DNA of 64,000 bases. It comes from Pseudomonas grimontii. GTDB taxonomy: Bacteria > Pseudomonadota > Gammaproteobacteria > Pseudomonadales > Pseudomonadaceae. The notes beneath the pieces are model-generated. The model saw only the letters and a list, made by a program, of their open reading frames with translations, was not told where the DNA came from and did not search any database. The position numbers were made by a program, and so were the translations under genes. Of the stretch, positions 43,691-52,358 are shown piece after piece (position 1 is the stretch's first letter; each line of letters begins with the position of its first letter). The stretch spans positions 1-64,000 of the forward strand of contig NZ_VFES01000029.1 of assembly GCF_007858185.1 (NCBI RefSeq), written 5' to 3'.

Positions 43691-44155
43691 ATGCGCGTGA
43701 TGAAGGGATTGCTCGGCCTGCTGCTGGCCATGCCACTGCTGGCCTCGGCCGAAGAGATTGGCCAGGTGTCGACGGTGTTCAAGTTTGTCGGCCCCAACGA
43801 CCGGATCGTGGTCGAAGCGTTTGATGACCCCAAGGTCGACGGCGTGACCTGCTATTTGTCGCGCGCCAAGACCGGCGGCGTGAAAGGCGGCCTCGGCCTG
43901 GCCGAAGACCGTGCCGAAGCATCGATCGCCTGCCGTCAGGTCGGCCCGATCCGCTTCAAGGGCGAGCTCAAGGACGGCGACGAAGTGTTCAAGGAGCGCA
44001 CCTCATTGGTGTTCAAGACCATGCAGGTGGTGCGCTTCCTCGACAAGAAGCGCAATACCCTGGTGTACCTGGTCTACAGCGACCGTTTGATCGAAGGCAG
44101 CCCGCAGAACGCGGTGACGGCGATTCCTATTCTGCCGTGGCCGACCGCTCAGTAA
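43691..44155 (+). CDS. creA: CreA-family periplasmic protein
   Basis: The 154-residue product has a signal peptide (GLLGLLLAMPLLASAEE, cleaved near residue 20) and the CreA domain (EIGQVSTVFKFVGPNDRIVV, DPKVDGVTCYLSRAKTGGVK). Two cysteines in the mature part could form a disulfide. CreA was named in E. coli for its place near creBCD and has no known function. It follows proB after 16 bases on the same strand, the same order as in P. aeruginosa (PA4565-PA4564). Confidence 0.88.
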   Translation: MRVMKGLLGLLLAMPLLASAEEIGQVSTVFKFVGPNDRIVVEAFDDPKVDGVTCYLSRAKTGGVKGGLGLAEDRAEASIACRQVGPIRFKGELKDGDEVFKERTSLVFKTMQVVRFLDKKRNTLVYLVYSDRLIEGSPQNAVTAIPILPWPTAQ

Positions 44156-44256
44156 TCCGCAGGCGAGTTTTGTAATCGGCGTCTATGATTGCAGGCTTGC
44201 GGGTTGTAATCTCGAAGCGTCGCTTTGCTAAGAACATGGGAAATCTGGAGTTCGTC

Positions 44257-44739
44257 ATGAGTGCTTTCCACGACCTGAAACTCAAAGCTTTGGACGGACA
44301 AGAGCTGCCGCTGGCGCCCTTCAAGGGGCACGTTGTGCTGGTGGTCAACGTAGCCTCCAAATGTGGCTTGACCCCGCAATACGCGGCGTTGGAAAACCTC
44401 TATCAGCAGTACAAGGGCCAGGGGTTTACCGTGCTTGGCCTGCCGTGCAACCAGTTTGCAGGGCAGGAACCGGGCACCGAGGAAGAAATCCGCGAGTTCT
44501 GCAGCCTGAACTACGGCGTGACCTTCCCCTTGGGCAGCAAACTCGATGTGAACGGTCCTGAGCGTCACCAGTTGTACCGCTTGCTGGCGGGTGAGGGCGC
44601 CGAGTTTCCTGGGGATATCACCTGGAATTTCGAGAAATTCCTGCTGGGGAAAGACGGCCGGGTCCTCGCGCGCTTCTCGCCACGTACCGCACCGGATGAT
44701 CCGACGGTCGTGCAGGCCATCGAAAAAGCCCTGAGTTGA
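44257..44739 (+). CDS. Glutathione peroxidase family protein (cysteine type)
   Basis: The 160-residue product is a thioredoxin-fold peroxidase that reduces hydrogen peroxide or lipid peroxides, often with thioredoxin as donor. The active-site cysteine is C36 in NVASKCGLTPQY, in place of selenocysteine. The catalytic Gln and Trp lie in GLPCNQFAGQEPG and ITWNFEKFLLG. ATG 44257 has GGAG upstream; the longer frame to 44185 is not supported. Close to E. coli BtuE in type. It stands alone after creA. Confidence 0.92.
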   Translation: MSAFHDLKLKALDGQELPLAPFKGHVVLVVNVASKCGLTPQYAALENLYQQYKGQGFTVLGLPCNQFAGQEPGTEEEIREFCSLNYGVTFPLGSKLDVNGPERHQLYRLLAGEGAEFPGDITWNFEKFLLGKDGRVLARFSPRTAPDDPTVVQAIEKALS

Positions 44740-44753
44740 ACACCTGCCGGTGC

Positions 44754-44829
44754 AGCTTCAAGTTGTAAGCTTGAAGCTGCAAGTAGAAGCACATGCGCGG
44801 CTCTTGCAGCTTTAAGCTTGCAGCTGGCC
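44754..44829. repeat. AGCTTGAAGCT-type inverted repeat cluster
   Basis: Copies of GCAGCTT, AAGCTTGAAGCTGCAAG and GCTTTAAGCTTGCAGCTGGC lie in both directions over 76 bases after the glutathione peroxidase gene. The outer parts can fold on each other. A related cluster lies at 50007-50093. This is a known type of Pseudomonas intergenic repeat with no agreed role. Confidence 0.65.
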
Positions 44830-44933
44830 GCTGCTTTCATACCCCTTAATCACCCAAATCAATAGTGCTACCCGGCACTGCGCACGGCCCATATTATCCA
44901 CATCATAAACCTCGTCTTCCGTGGAGTGCTCCC

Positions 44934-46037
44934 ATGCCTGTCCAAGCCTTGTTCAAACCGTTCCAGCTCGGTGCACTGACGCTGTCGACCCGTGTGGTCA
45001 TGGCGCCGATGACCCGTTCGTTTTCCCCGGGTGGCGTGCCTAATTCCAAGGTCATCGAGTACTACCGCCGTCGTGCCGCAGCCGGCGTGGGCCTGATCAT
45101 TACCGAAGGCACCGTGGTCGGTCACCCGGCCTCCAACGGCTACCCGAATGTCCCGCATTTCTACGGCGAGGCGGCGTTGGCGGGTTGGAAGAAGGTCGTC
45201 GATGCCGTGCACGCCGAAGGTGGCAAGATTGTCCCGCAGCTGTGGCACGTGGGCAGTGTGCGCCGCATCGGCACTGAGCCTGACGCCAGTGTGCCGGCCT
45301 ACGGCCCGATGGAAAAACTCAAGGATGGCAACGTGGTCGTCCACGGCATGACCACTCAGGACATCAAGGCGGTGATCGCCGCGTTCGCCCAAGCCGCCAA
45401 GGATGCCCAGAGCATCGGTATGGACGGCGTGGAAATCCATGGCGCCCACGGTTATCTGGTCGACCAGTTCTTCTGGGAAGGTAGCAACCAGCGCACCGAC
45501 GACTACGGCGGCAGCCTGGCCAACCGTTCGCGCTTTGCCATCGAGCTGATCCAGGCCACCCGCGCTGCCGTCGGCCCGGACTTCCCGATCATCTTGCGTT
45601 TCTCCCAGTGGAAGCAGCAGGACTACACCGCACGCCTGGTGCAAACCCCCGAGGCATTGGGTGAGTTCCTCAAACCGTTGTCTGACGCCGGTGTGGATAT
45701 TTTCCACTGCTCTACCCGTCGTTTCTGGGAGCCGGAGTTCGAAGGCTCCGCCCTCAACCTCGCCGGTTGGACCCGCCAACTCACCGGCAAGCCGACCATC
45801 ACCGTCGGCAGCGTCGGCCTGGATGGCGAATTCCTGCAGTTCATGGTCAACACCGACAAGGTTGCGCAACCGGCCAGCCTGGAAAAACTGCTGGAGCGCT
45901 TGAACAACGACGAGTTCGACCTGGTTGCCGTGGGCCGTGCGCTGCTGGTAGATCCGGATTGGGCGGTGAAGGTACGTGAAGGTCGTGAGGCCGACATCCT
46001 GCCGTTCAGTCGTGAGGCGTTGACGACTTTGGCATAA
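44934..46037 (+). CDS. Old Yellow Enzyme family flavin oxidoreductase (alkene reductase)
   Basis: The 367-residue product is an FMN-dependent ene-reductase of the OYE/NemA/XenB type that reduces activated C=C bonds, and often nitro compounds, with NAD(P)H. Blocks are RVVMAPMTRSFSPGGVPNSK, GLIITEGTVVGHPASNGYPN, VPQLWHVGS and GVEIHGAHGYLVDQFFWEGS; the last is the FMN-binding signature with its His pair region. ATG 44934 has GTGGAG upstream. Its 3' end overlaps the convergent glycosyltransferase gene by 32 bases. Confidence 0.9.
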   Translation: MPVQALFKPFQLGALTLSTRVVMAPMTRSFSPGGVPNSKVIEYYRRRAAAGVGLIITEGTVVGHPASNGYPNVPHFYGEAALAGWKKVVDAVHAEGGKIVPQLWHVGSVRRIGTEPDASVPAYGPMEKLKDGNVVVHGMTTQDIKAVIAAFAQAAKDAQSIGMDGVEIHGAHGYLVDQFFWEGSNQRTDDYGGSLANRSRFAIELIQATRAAVGPDFPIILRFSQWKQQDYTARLVQTPEALGEFLKPLSDAGVDIFHCSTRRFWEPEFEGSALNLAGWTRQLTGKPTITVGSVGLDGEFLQFMVNTDKVAQPASLEKLLERLNNDEFDLVAVGRALLVDPDWAVKVREGREADILPFSREALTTLA

Positions 46038-47208
46038 GCGGCGGCAGGACGGGCACCGGGTGCCCGTCCTCGCACACACCGCGCAACTGGCGTTCGAACT
46101 GCTCGATAATCGCCGGCCAGCCCTGGCGACTGGCATGTTGGCGGGCATTCAGCCGGGCCCTGCGCAAGGTCTCGCGTTCTTCCAGCAGCCAGATGGCCGC
46201 ATCGCAAAATGCGTTTTCATCTCCCGGCATCGCCAGCACGCCGTTGTAGCCATGGCGAATATGCTGGGTGGCGGCGGCCTGGTCGTACGCTACGACTCCC
46301 AGGCCGGACGCCATCGCTTCCAGCACCACATTGCCGAAGGTTTCGGTCAGGCTGGGGAACAGGAACAAATCCCCGGACGCGTAATGCCGCGCCAGTTCTT
46401 CGCCGCGCTGGGTGCCGCAGAACGCCGCATCGGGCAGGTCGCGCTCGAGCATCGGGCGTTGCGGGCCATCGCCGACGATGATCAGCTTCAGCCGCCGCTG
46501 TGGATACGTCGCCTGCAGCGCATCAAAGCATCGCTTGAGCAGCCCGAGGTTTTTCTCCTGGGCCAGGCGCCCCACGTGCAGCACGGCTATATCCTCGTTT
46601 TCCAGGCCCCAGCTTTCGCGTAACGCATTGTTGCGCTTGGCCGGGTGGAATAGTTTGCTGTCTACCCCGCGCGCCAGCATCCCCAGGCGCTCGAAATGCC
46701 GTCGCTCCAGTTCCAGGCGTTGGCTGGCGCTGGGCACCAGAGTCAAGGTCGAACGGTTATGAAACCAACGCAGGTAGTGCGTGACCATGCGGCTTAACAG
46801 GCTCAAGCCGTACTGGTTGGAGTACTGCTGGAAATTGGTGTGAAAACCGCTGACCACACTGATTCCCAGGCGTCGCGCCGCCCGCAGCGCCGACAGCCCC
46901 AATGGGCCTTCGGTGGCGATGTAGAGCACATCGGGGCGCTGGCGTGTCCAGCGGCGCAGCAACTTGTGCATCGACGACTGGCCCCATTGCAGCCCTGGGT
47001 ACCCCGGCAGCGGCCAGCCACGACAGAGCAACAAGCCATCATCGCTGGGCCGGCTAGCGTCGGCGCCCTGGCGCGGGCGCACCAGCTCGACTTGATGGCC
47101 GCGCGCGCGCAAACCTTCGCACAGGCGGCCAAGGGTATTGGCCACCCCGTTGATCTCTGGCGGGAAGGTTTCGGTGATGAGAGTGATGTGGAGCGAAGCT
47201 GTCGTCAT
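46006..47208 (-). CDS. Group 1 glycosyltransferase, sugar transfer to lipid or polymer
   Basis: The 400-residue product has a GT-B fold. The N-terminal part (ITETFPPEINGVANTLGRLC, GFHTNFQQYSNQYGL) is of the GT4 type seen in mannosyl or glucosyl transferases on diacylglycerol. The C-terminal domain has the nucleotide-binding EX7E-like segment LFLFPSLTETFGNVVLEAMA. ATG 47208 was chosen because the domain begins at once; a longer frame to 47241 exists. The acceptor is not known; related Pseudomonas enzymes make glycolipids under phosphate limitation. Overlaps the OYE gene end to end. Confidence 0.85.
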   Translation of the reverse strand: MTTASLHITLITETFPPEINGVANTLGRLCEGLRARGHQVELVRPRQGADASRPSDDGLLLCRGWPLPGYPGLQWGQSSMHKLLRRWTRQRPDVLYIATEGPLGLSALRAARRLGISVVSGFHTNFQQYSNQYGLSLLSRMVTHYLRWFHNRSTLTLVPSASQRLELERRHFERLGMLARGVDSKLFHPAKRNNALRESWGLENEDIAVLHVGRLAQEKNLGLLKRCFDALQATYPQRRLKLIIVGDGPQRPMLERDLPDAAFCGTQRGEELARHYASGDLFLFPSLTETFGNVVLEAMASGLGVVAYDQAAATQHIRHGYNGVLAMPGDENAFCDAAIWLLEERETLRRARLNARQHASRQGWPAIIEQFERQLRGVCEDGHPVPVLPPLMPKSSTPHD

Positions 47209-47262
47209 GACCCACAGTGTCGCCGTGGGCCATGTCGCCATTGTGTCATGCAGATGATGGAT

Positions 47263-48027
47263 TTATGACTTGACCACTTTCGACGTCGCCATGGCCTCGG
47301 CGCCCTGTTCGCGCACCCAGAACAACGTGGCCCCGGCCACCGCTGCCGGCATCATCAGCAGGTTGACCACCGGCACCAGCAACACCAGGTAGACGATGCC
47401 GCCGAAGCTCATGCTCTGCCAGCGTTTCTGGCGCAGCCAGGCGAGCATTTCGTTCCAGCCGAGTTTGTGGTTGTCGGCCGGGTAGTCGATGTATTGGATC
47501 GCCATCATCCACACGCCGAACAGCAGCCACAGCGGCGCGGCGATCAGGTTGACCACCGGAATGAACGACAGGATAAACAAGCCGATCGCCCGTGGCAGGA
47601 AGTAGCCCAGCTTGCGCATTTCCCGGGCCAGGGTACGCGGGACCATTTCAATCAGCTCGCCCCAGCTGAATGCCGGGAAGTCATCGGTGCCACGGACCAC
47701 CACTTCCACTTTCTCGGAGAGAAAGCCGTTGAACGGTGCCGCGATGATGTTGGCCAGCATGGTGAAGGTGAAAAACACCATCAGCACGACCAGTACCACA
47801 AACAGCGGCCATAGCAGGTAATTCAGAAAGCTCAGCCAGCCGGGCAGGGTCGGCATCAGGTGGTCGACCCACAGGCTGAACTGATGGCCGGCAAAGTAGA
47901 TCAGCCCGACGAACAGCACCAGGTTGATCGCCAGCGGCAGCAGCACAAACAGGCGCAGGCCGGGGCTCAGCACCAGTTTGAGGCCTTCACGCAGGTATTG
48001 CGGGCCGGAAAGAACAGGGGCAGGCAT
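47263..48027 (-). CDS. cysZ: Sulfate transporter CysZ (EI24 family)
   Basis: CysZ carries sulfate across the inner membrane for cysteine synthesis. The 254-residue product has four main membrane stretches (LRLFVLLPLAINLVLFVGLI, NYLLWPLFVVLVVLMVFFTF, GLFILSFIPVVNLIAAPLWL, IVYLVLLVPVVNLLMMPAAV) and the family segment MLANIIAAPFNGFLSEKVE. The start at ATG 48027 has GGAG in front of it. It is divergent from trxB with a 294-base gap, as in P. aeruginosa. Confidence 0.93.
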   Translation of the reverse strand: MPAPVLSGPQYLREGLKLVLSPGLRLFVLLPLAINLVLFVGLIYFAGHQFSLWVDHLMPTLPGWLSFLNYLLWPLFVVLVVLMVFFTFTMLANIIAAPFNGFLSEKVEVVVRGTDDFPAFSWGELIEMVPRTLAREMRKLGYFLPRAIGLFILSFIPVVNLIAAPLWLLFGVWMMAIQYIDYPADNHKLGWNEMLAWLRQKRWQSMSFGGIVYLVLLVPVVNLLMMPAAVAGATLFWVREQGAEAMATSKVVKS

Positions 48028-48321
48028 GGAGAACTCCGAGCAGGGTGACGAACGCGCCGACCTTACCGGCTTTGCATTCAAGGCGAAAGCATGGTCGGCG
48101 TGACGACATCAACGGTAACAAAGGCGTCGATTAATCGGCCTGACTGCATAGAGACCACCTATGAGCTGGATTGTTATTCCGTATTTCCTTAATCTTGCCC
48201 CCCTCGATACGCTGCACCCATTATTTTTCAGGGCCTGCGAGTTCAAGCCTTCCCCAAGTGCTTCGTGGTCCCTTTTTTATTCCAGCCGTCTTGTAGTCCG
48301 GGCGGTCGATAGGAGTGATTC

Positions 48322-49284
48322 ATGTCTGATACCCGTCATTCGCGAGTGATTATTCTCGGTTCCGGCCCTGCCGGTTACAGCGCTGCTGTCTACGCTGCCC
48401 GGGCCAACCTCAAGCCGCTGCTGATCACCGGCATGCAGGCGGGCGGTCAGTTGACCACCACCACGGAAGTCGATAACTGGCCGGGCGATGTCCACGGCCT
48501 GACCGGCCCGGTGCTGATGGAGCGTATGAAAGAGCACGCTGAGCGCTTTGAGACCGAGATCGTGTTTGATCACATCAACAAGGTCGACTTCTCCAAGAAG
48601 CCTTACAGCCTGACCGGTGACAGCGGCGTCTACACCTGCGACGCACTGATCATCGCCACCGGCGCCAGCGCTCGTTACCTGGGCCTGCCATCGGAAGAAG
48701 CGTTCATGGGCAAAGGCGTTTCCGCTTGTGCGACCTGTGATGGTTTCTTCTACCGCAACAAGCCGGTCGCCGTGGTCGGTGGCGGCAACACTGCCGTGGA
48801 AGAGGCACTGTACCTGGCCAACATCGCCAGCACCGTGACCCTGGTTCACCGTCGCGAGACTTTCCGCGCCGAGAAGATCCTGATCGACAAGCTCCACGCC
48901 CGTGTCGCCGAAGGCAAGATCATCCTCAAGCTCAACGCGACCCTGGACGAAGTCCTGGGCGACAACATGGGTGTGACCGGTGCTCGCCTGAAAAACAACG
49001 ACGGCAGCTTCGACGAGCTGAAAGTCGACGGTGTGTTTATCGCCATCGGCCACACCCCGAACACGTCGTTGTTCGAAGGCGTGCTGGAAGCCAAAGACGG
49101 TTACCTGGTGGTACAAGGCGGCCGTGAAGGCAACGCTACCGCGACCAACATCGAAGGCATCTTCGCTGCCGGCGACGTGGCCGACCACGTGTACCGTCAG
49201 GCCATCACCTCGGCCGGCGCCGGTTGCATGGCGGCCTTGGACGCCGAGCGTTACCTCGACGGTTTGAAGGACGCTTCCTTCTAA
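48322..49284 (+). CDS. trxB: Thioredoxin reductase
   Basis: TrxB passes electrons from NADPH through FAD to thioredoxin. The 320-residue product has the FAD motif IILGSGPAGYSAAVYAARAN, the redox pair C136-A-T-C139 in ACATCDGFF, the NADPH motif VVGGGNTAVEEALYL and the second FAD motif IFAAGDVAD. AGGAG lies before ATG 48322. The 294 bases upstream hold the divergent cysZ start region; I see no extra gene there. Confidence 0.97.
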   Translation: MSDTRHSRVIILGSGPAGYSAAVYAARANLKPLLITGMQAGGQLTTTTEVDNWPGDVHGLTGPVLMERMKEHAERFETEIVFDHINKVDFSKKPYSLTGDSGVYTCDALIIATGASARYLGLPSEEAFMGKGVSACATCDGFFYRNKPVAVVGGGNTAVEEALYLANIASTVTLVHRRETFRAEKILIDKLHARVAEGKIILKLNATLDEVLGDNMGVTGARLKNNDGSFDELKVDGVFIAIGHTPNTSLFEGVLEAKDGYLVVQGGREGNATATNIEGIFAAGDVADHVYRQAITSAGAGCMAALDAERYLDGLKDASF

Positions 49285-49295
49285 ATTGTTGAAAT

Positions 49296-49327
49296 AAAAA
49301 AACCGGCTGCGAGGCCGGTTTTTTTGT
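49296..49327 (+). terminator. Rho-independent terminator after trxB
   Basis: AAAAAAACCGGC and GCCGGTTTTTTT pair around a six-base loop (TGCGAG), 12 bases after the trxB stop. The A run would also make it work for the gene on the other strand. Confidence 0.92.
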
Positions 49328-49358
49328 GGGAGCACTTTAAATCTGGGAAGGGGCTGAC

Positions 49359-49700
49359 TCAGGATTTGCGGGTCAGTGGCTGAGCGGCGAACTTCACACC
49401 TGCCAACCCATGGGCAATCAACGCCCGAATATTGCCATGGTCACTGCCCTCAGGTGTCGCCACCACCGAGCGGTAATGCTCACCAAACGCCAGTAGCGCC
49501 TCCTGGTCGCTCAAGCCTTCCAGCAGCGCCAAACCCAAGGTCTTGCACGAACCTTCGTTCTGACCGGCAGCGTTTTCCACATCGCCATTGGTGAAGGCTT
49601 GCGGCTGGTAATCGTAACCGGCGGCGACAAACGCCAGGGTGTCGGCAAAAACGTGTGCGCCGCTGTTGAGGCTGGCGCGCAGGGTATTCAAATCAGTCAT
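49359..49700 (-). CDS. HopJ-family protein
   Basis: The 113-residue product matches the HopJ family (LNSGAHVFADTLAFVAAGYD, AFTNGDVENAAGQNEGSCKT, FGEHYRSVVATPEGSDHGNI). The family was named after a P. syringae candidate effector, but it is found in many non-pathogens, and this protein is short and lacks any visible secretion signal, so a housekeeping role is likely. It overlaps the DUF1244 gene by 8 bases (ATGACTGA), so the two are one transcription unit. Confidence 0.85.
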   Translation of the reverse strand: MTDLNTLRASLNSGAHVFADTLAFVAAGYDYQPQAFTNGDVENAAGQNEGSCKTLGLALLEGLSDQEALLAFGEHYRSVVATPEGSDHGNIRALIAHGLAGVKFAAQPLTRKS

Positions 49701-49989
49701 GGGTTTTTCCTTTGGCAAACGCCGCCTGTTGCTCGGCGCTGGCTTCTTGCTGGTATTGGGCTTTCCACTCGGCGTACGGCATGCCGTACACCACTTCACG
49801 GGCGTCATCGAGGCTCAGGTCGATATGGCGCTCGTCGGCCTCGGCCTTGTACCACTTGGACAGGCAATTACGGCAGAAACCGGCGAGGTTCATCAGGTCG
49901 ATGTTCTGCACATCCTTGCGGCTGTCCAGGTGCGCCACCAGTCGGCGGAAGGCGGCGGCTTCGAGTTCCAGGCGTTGTTGATCGGTCAT
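49693..49989 (-). CDS. DUF1244-family protein
   Basis: The 98-residue product belongs to the DUF1244 family (AAAFRRLVAHLDSRKDVQNI, DLMNLAGFCRNCLSKWYK). The conserved FCRNCLSKW motif has two cysteines three residues apart, which suggests metal binding. No function is known. ATG 49989 was chosen at the domain start. It lies first in the pair with HopJ and just after the AGCTT repeat cluster; on the minus strand folX and folE lie upstream. Confidence 0.83.
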   Translation of the reverse strand: MTDQQRLELEAAAFRRLVAHLDSRKDVQNIDLMNLAGFCRNCLSKWYKAEADERHIDLSLDDAREVVYGMPYAEWKAQYQQEASAEQQAAFAKGKTHD

Positions 49990-50006
49990 AGGGGGGCTCT
50001 TCGAGA

Positions 50007-50093
50007 CAGCTTCAAGCGGGTGAGCTTCAAGCTGCAAGTTGGAATGGGGTTGGCCTTTAGCTTGCAGCTTGTAGCTAGCGGCTTGCAGCTAAC
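50007..50093. repeat. Second AGCTTGAAGCT-type repeat cluster
   Basis: Copies of AGCTTCAAGC, GAGCTTCAAGCTGCAAG and TAGCTTGCAGCTTGTAGCTA lie in both directions over 87 bases. They resemble the cluster at 44754-44829. The right end overlaps the 3' end of folX, so the last residues of FolX are encoded in the repeat. Confidence 0.65.
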
Positions 50094-50446
50094 GTTATCG
50101 ACACCGACTCGGCAAAGCGCAGCGCGTGGGGCTTGTCCACTTCGACTTCGGCGTACAGCACCGATTCGTTGCTCATCACCAGGTCCAGCAGTTCCTGGGT
50201 CAGGCGCTCCAGCAAGGCAAAGCGGTTGCCTTCCACGTGGGCGATGATGGCCTTGGTGATGGTGCGGTAGTTCAGCGCGTGGTCGATGTCGTTGTCGCGC
50301 ACGGCTTCCTGGGCGGCATACAGGATGGTCAGGTTGATCAGCACATCCTGCTTGTTGAGGATTTCATCCTCATTGATACCGATGAAGGTGCGCAGGCACA
50401 GGTCCTTGACCCGGATGCGCGCCATGCCTGGTTGAAGTTGTGGCAT
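50075..50446 (-). CDS. folX: Dihydroneopterin triphosphate 2'-epimerase
   Basis: FolX epimerises dihydroneopterin triphosphate to dihydromonapterin triphosphate. The 123-residue product is of the FolB/FolX fold (RIRVKDLCLRTFIGINEDEI, LNYRTITKAIIAHVEGNRFA, LLERLTQELLDLVM, and KPHALRFAESVSI at the end). I prefer FolX to FolB because it stands with folE and folM, the monapterin set. Its start lies 2 bases after the folE stop, so it is coupled to it. The last bases run into a repeat cluster. Confidence 0.88.
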   Translation of the reverse strand: MPQLQPGMARIRVKDLCLRTFIGINEDEILNKQDVLINLTILYAAQEAVRDNDIDHALNYRTITKAIIAHVEGNRFALLERLTQELLDLVMSNESVLYAEVEVDKPHALRFAESVSITLAASR

Positions 50447-50448
50447 TG

Positions 50449-51009
50449 CTACTTGCTCCGTCCAATCAGTTGCAGGAACTCCATGCGCGTGGTGTTCGAC
50501 TCGCGGAACGCGCCGAGCATCACCGAGGTGTTCATGGTTGAATTCTGTTTTTCCACGCCGCGCATCATCATGCACATGTGCTTGGCTTCGATCACCACGG
50601 CCACACCGGCGGCCTGGGTCACTTCCTGGATGGCGTCGGCGATTTGCCGGGTGAGGTTTTCCTGGATCTGCAGGCGCCGGGCGAACATGTCGACGATGCG
50701 CGCCAGCTTGGACAGGCCCAGCACCTTGCCGGTCGGAATATAGGCCACATGGGCCTTGCCGATAAAGGGCAGCAGGTGATGCTCACACAGCGAGTACAGC
50801 TCGATGTCCTTGAGGATCACCATCTCGTCATTGTCGGAGGCGAACAGCGCACCGTTGACGATGGTTTCCAGGTTCTGCTCATAGCCATGACACAGGTACT
50901 GCATGGCCTTGGCGGCTCGCTTGGGCGTGTCGAGCAAGCCTTCGCGTTCCGGGTCTTCGCCCAGGCTCTTGAGGATCTCGCGGTAATGGTGGGGCAGGGA
51001 TAAGGTCAT
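50449..51009 (-). CDS. folE: GTP cyclohydrolase I
   Basis: FolE converts GTP to dihydroneopterin triphosphate, the first step for folate and monapterin. The 186-residue product has the zinc-site block ELYSLCEHHLLPFIGKAHVA, the next block IPTGKVLGLSKLARIVDMFA and the C-terminal block EAKHMCMMMRGVEKQNSTMN, all typical of type I. The gene is the middle one of folM-folE-folX on the minus strand, and together they make tetrahydromonapterin, the cofactor of phenylalanine hydroxylase in Pseudomonas. Confidence 0.95.
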   Translation of the reverse strand: MTLSLPHHYREILKSLGEDPEREGLLDTPKRAAKAMQYLCHGYEQNLETIVNGALFASDNDEMVILKDIELYSLCEHHLLPFIGKAHVAYIPTGKVLGLSKLARIVDMFARRLQIQENLTRQIADAIQEVTQAAGVAVVIEAKHMCMMMRGVEKQNSTMNTSVMLGAFRESNTTRMEFLQLIGRSK

Positions 51010-51029
51010 ACAACATCCTCACAAACGGC

Positions 51030-51740
51030 TTACTTGATATGCCGCCCGCCGTTGACGGTCAGGGTGGTACCGGTGACATAGGGGTTGTCCAGCAGGTAAC
51101 GCACACTCTGGTAGATCACCTCGGGGCCAGGCTCGATACCCAGGGCCGACTTGGCCAGCACCTTGGTGCGATAGGCCGCGTCGTCGCCTTCATTGAACAT
51201 CACCATCGCCGGGGCGATGCCGTTGACCTTGATCAGCGGTGCGAACTGCGCGGCAAACGACAGCGTCAGGCTGTCGAGCCCGGCCTTGGTGGCGCAGTAG
51301 GCGATGTGCTGGCGGCTGCCCTTGCGCACTACGTCATCGCTGATATGCACGATGTCGGCAGGTGTCGAGCGTTGCAACAACGGTGAACAATGCAGGTTGA
51401 TCAGGTACGGCGCAAGCATGTGCACGCTGAACATGTCGGTAAAGGCACGGCTCTCGTCACCCGGGGTTTCTGCGACCCACGCCGAAGCGTTGTGAATGAT
51501 TGCGCGCAGGCTTTGGGTGTGGGTGTTCAGTTCAGCGATAAACGCGAGAATCCCGGCTTCAGTGGAGAAGTCGGCAAACACGCCGACCGCGCCACGCTCG
51601 CGCAGGGCCTGCACGCCGGGGCGTTCGCTGCGGTAGCTGAAAATCACCGGCTGGCCTTCGTCCAGCAGGCGCTCGGCGCAATGCAGGCCGACACGCTGGC
51701 CGGCGCCGGTGATCAGGATCGGGGCGTTCGTTGCAGTCAT
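51030..51740 (-). CDS. folM: Dihydromonapterin reductase
   Basis: FolM reduces dihydromonapterin to tetrahydromonapterin with NADPH and can also act on dihydrofolate. The 236-residue short-chain dehydrogenase has the cofactor motif ILITGAGQRVGLHCAERLLD, the NAS strand AIIHNASAW, and the active-site pair YCATKAGLDSL. ATG 51740 was chosen at the domain start. It lies 20 bases before folE and so leads the folM-folE-folX unit. Confidence 0.92.
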   Translation of the reverse strand: MTATNAPILITGAGQRVGLHCAERLLDEGQPVIFSYRSERPGVQALRERGAVGVFADFSTEAGILAFIAELNTHTQSLRAIIHNASAWVAETPGDESRAFTDMFSVHMLAPYLINLHCSPLLQRSTPADIVHISDDVVRKGSRQHIAYCATKAGLDSLTLSFAAQFAPLIKVNGIAPAMVMFNEGDDAAYRTKVLAKSALGIEPGPEVIYQSVRYLLDNPYVTGTTLTVNGGRHIK

Positions 51741-51797
51741 GGGAGGCTCGCGTCGCTGGCAGGCGCAAATCATACCAGCGACGGGCCGCCCCTGTAC

Positions 51798-52358
51798 TCA
51801 CGCCGCCGCTTCGGAGGCCTTGCGGGGGGCAGGGGCTGGATGCAGCCAGTTGGCCAACAGGTGGGTCGACAGTGGAATAAACCAGTACACCATCAAGGGC
51901 GTGAGTGCCAGTGTGCTGACCAATACGCGTGGCCCCAACTCGAGTTCACTGAGCAGCGGTCCCAGGACGAAGTTGAACAGCAGCGACACCGGGAAAAACG
52001 CCAGCCAGATCGCCACCGCCTGCTTCCAGCGTGGCGGACGGGCGCCCGCTGCGCCAAACCAGCCATCGATGCCCCGTACACGGTGCTCGGACGGGTCGGC
52101 GAACAGATCGCTGCCGCGGCTCAACCACGCGCCGCGTGAGGCGGAAAATTCCCAGGCGTGCAGGGTTTTCTCATCGGCAAAGCGGAAAATGATCTGGAAT
52201 TCATCGTCATTGGGCGGTGGGGCCAGCACGCCCGAGCCCAGGTAGCCGGGGAAGTCGGTGGCCAATTGCTCGCCTTCGCGCAGCCAGGCCATCAGTTCTT
52301 CGTAGCGCCCTTTGGCGACGCGGCGCGCAACCATCAAGGTGACGGGAGAGGTAGACAT
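51798..52358 (-). CDS. Antibiotic biosynthesis monooxygenase (ABM) domain membrane protein
   Basis: The 186-residue product has an N-terminal ABM ferredoxin-like domain (VTLMVARRVAKGRYEELMAW, DDEFQIIFRFADEKTLHAWE) at about 6-100. Two membrane segments follow at the C terminus (AVAIWLAFFPVSLLFNFVLG, VSTLALTPLMVYWFIPLSTH). Proteins of this build are common in Pseudomonas and their role is not known; the ABM domain may be a small oxygenase or a haem/ligand binder. It lies upstream of folM on the minus strand and is divergent from the LitR-like regulator, with 213 bases between starts. Confidence 0.82.
   Translation of the reverse strand: MSTSPVTLMVARRVAKGRYEELMAWLREGEQLATDFPGYLGSGVLAPPPNDDEFQIIFRFADEKTLHAWEFSASRGAWLSRGSDLFADPSEHRVRGIDGWFGAAGARPPRWKQAVAIWLAFFPVSLLFNFVLGPLLSELELGPRVLVSTLALTPLMVYWFIPLSTHLLANWLHPAPAPRKASEAAA

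Noticed and set aside
44868..46148. 426-residue minus-strand frame opposite the Old Yellow Enzyme gene
   Set aside because: It is antisense to a gene with a strong FMN signature and has no plausible domain.
49359..49700. HopJ protein as a type III secreted virulence effector
   Set aside because: The family is widespread in non-pathogens, the gene is coupled to a DUF1244 gene, and no type III genes or secretion signal are seen nearby.
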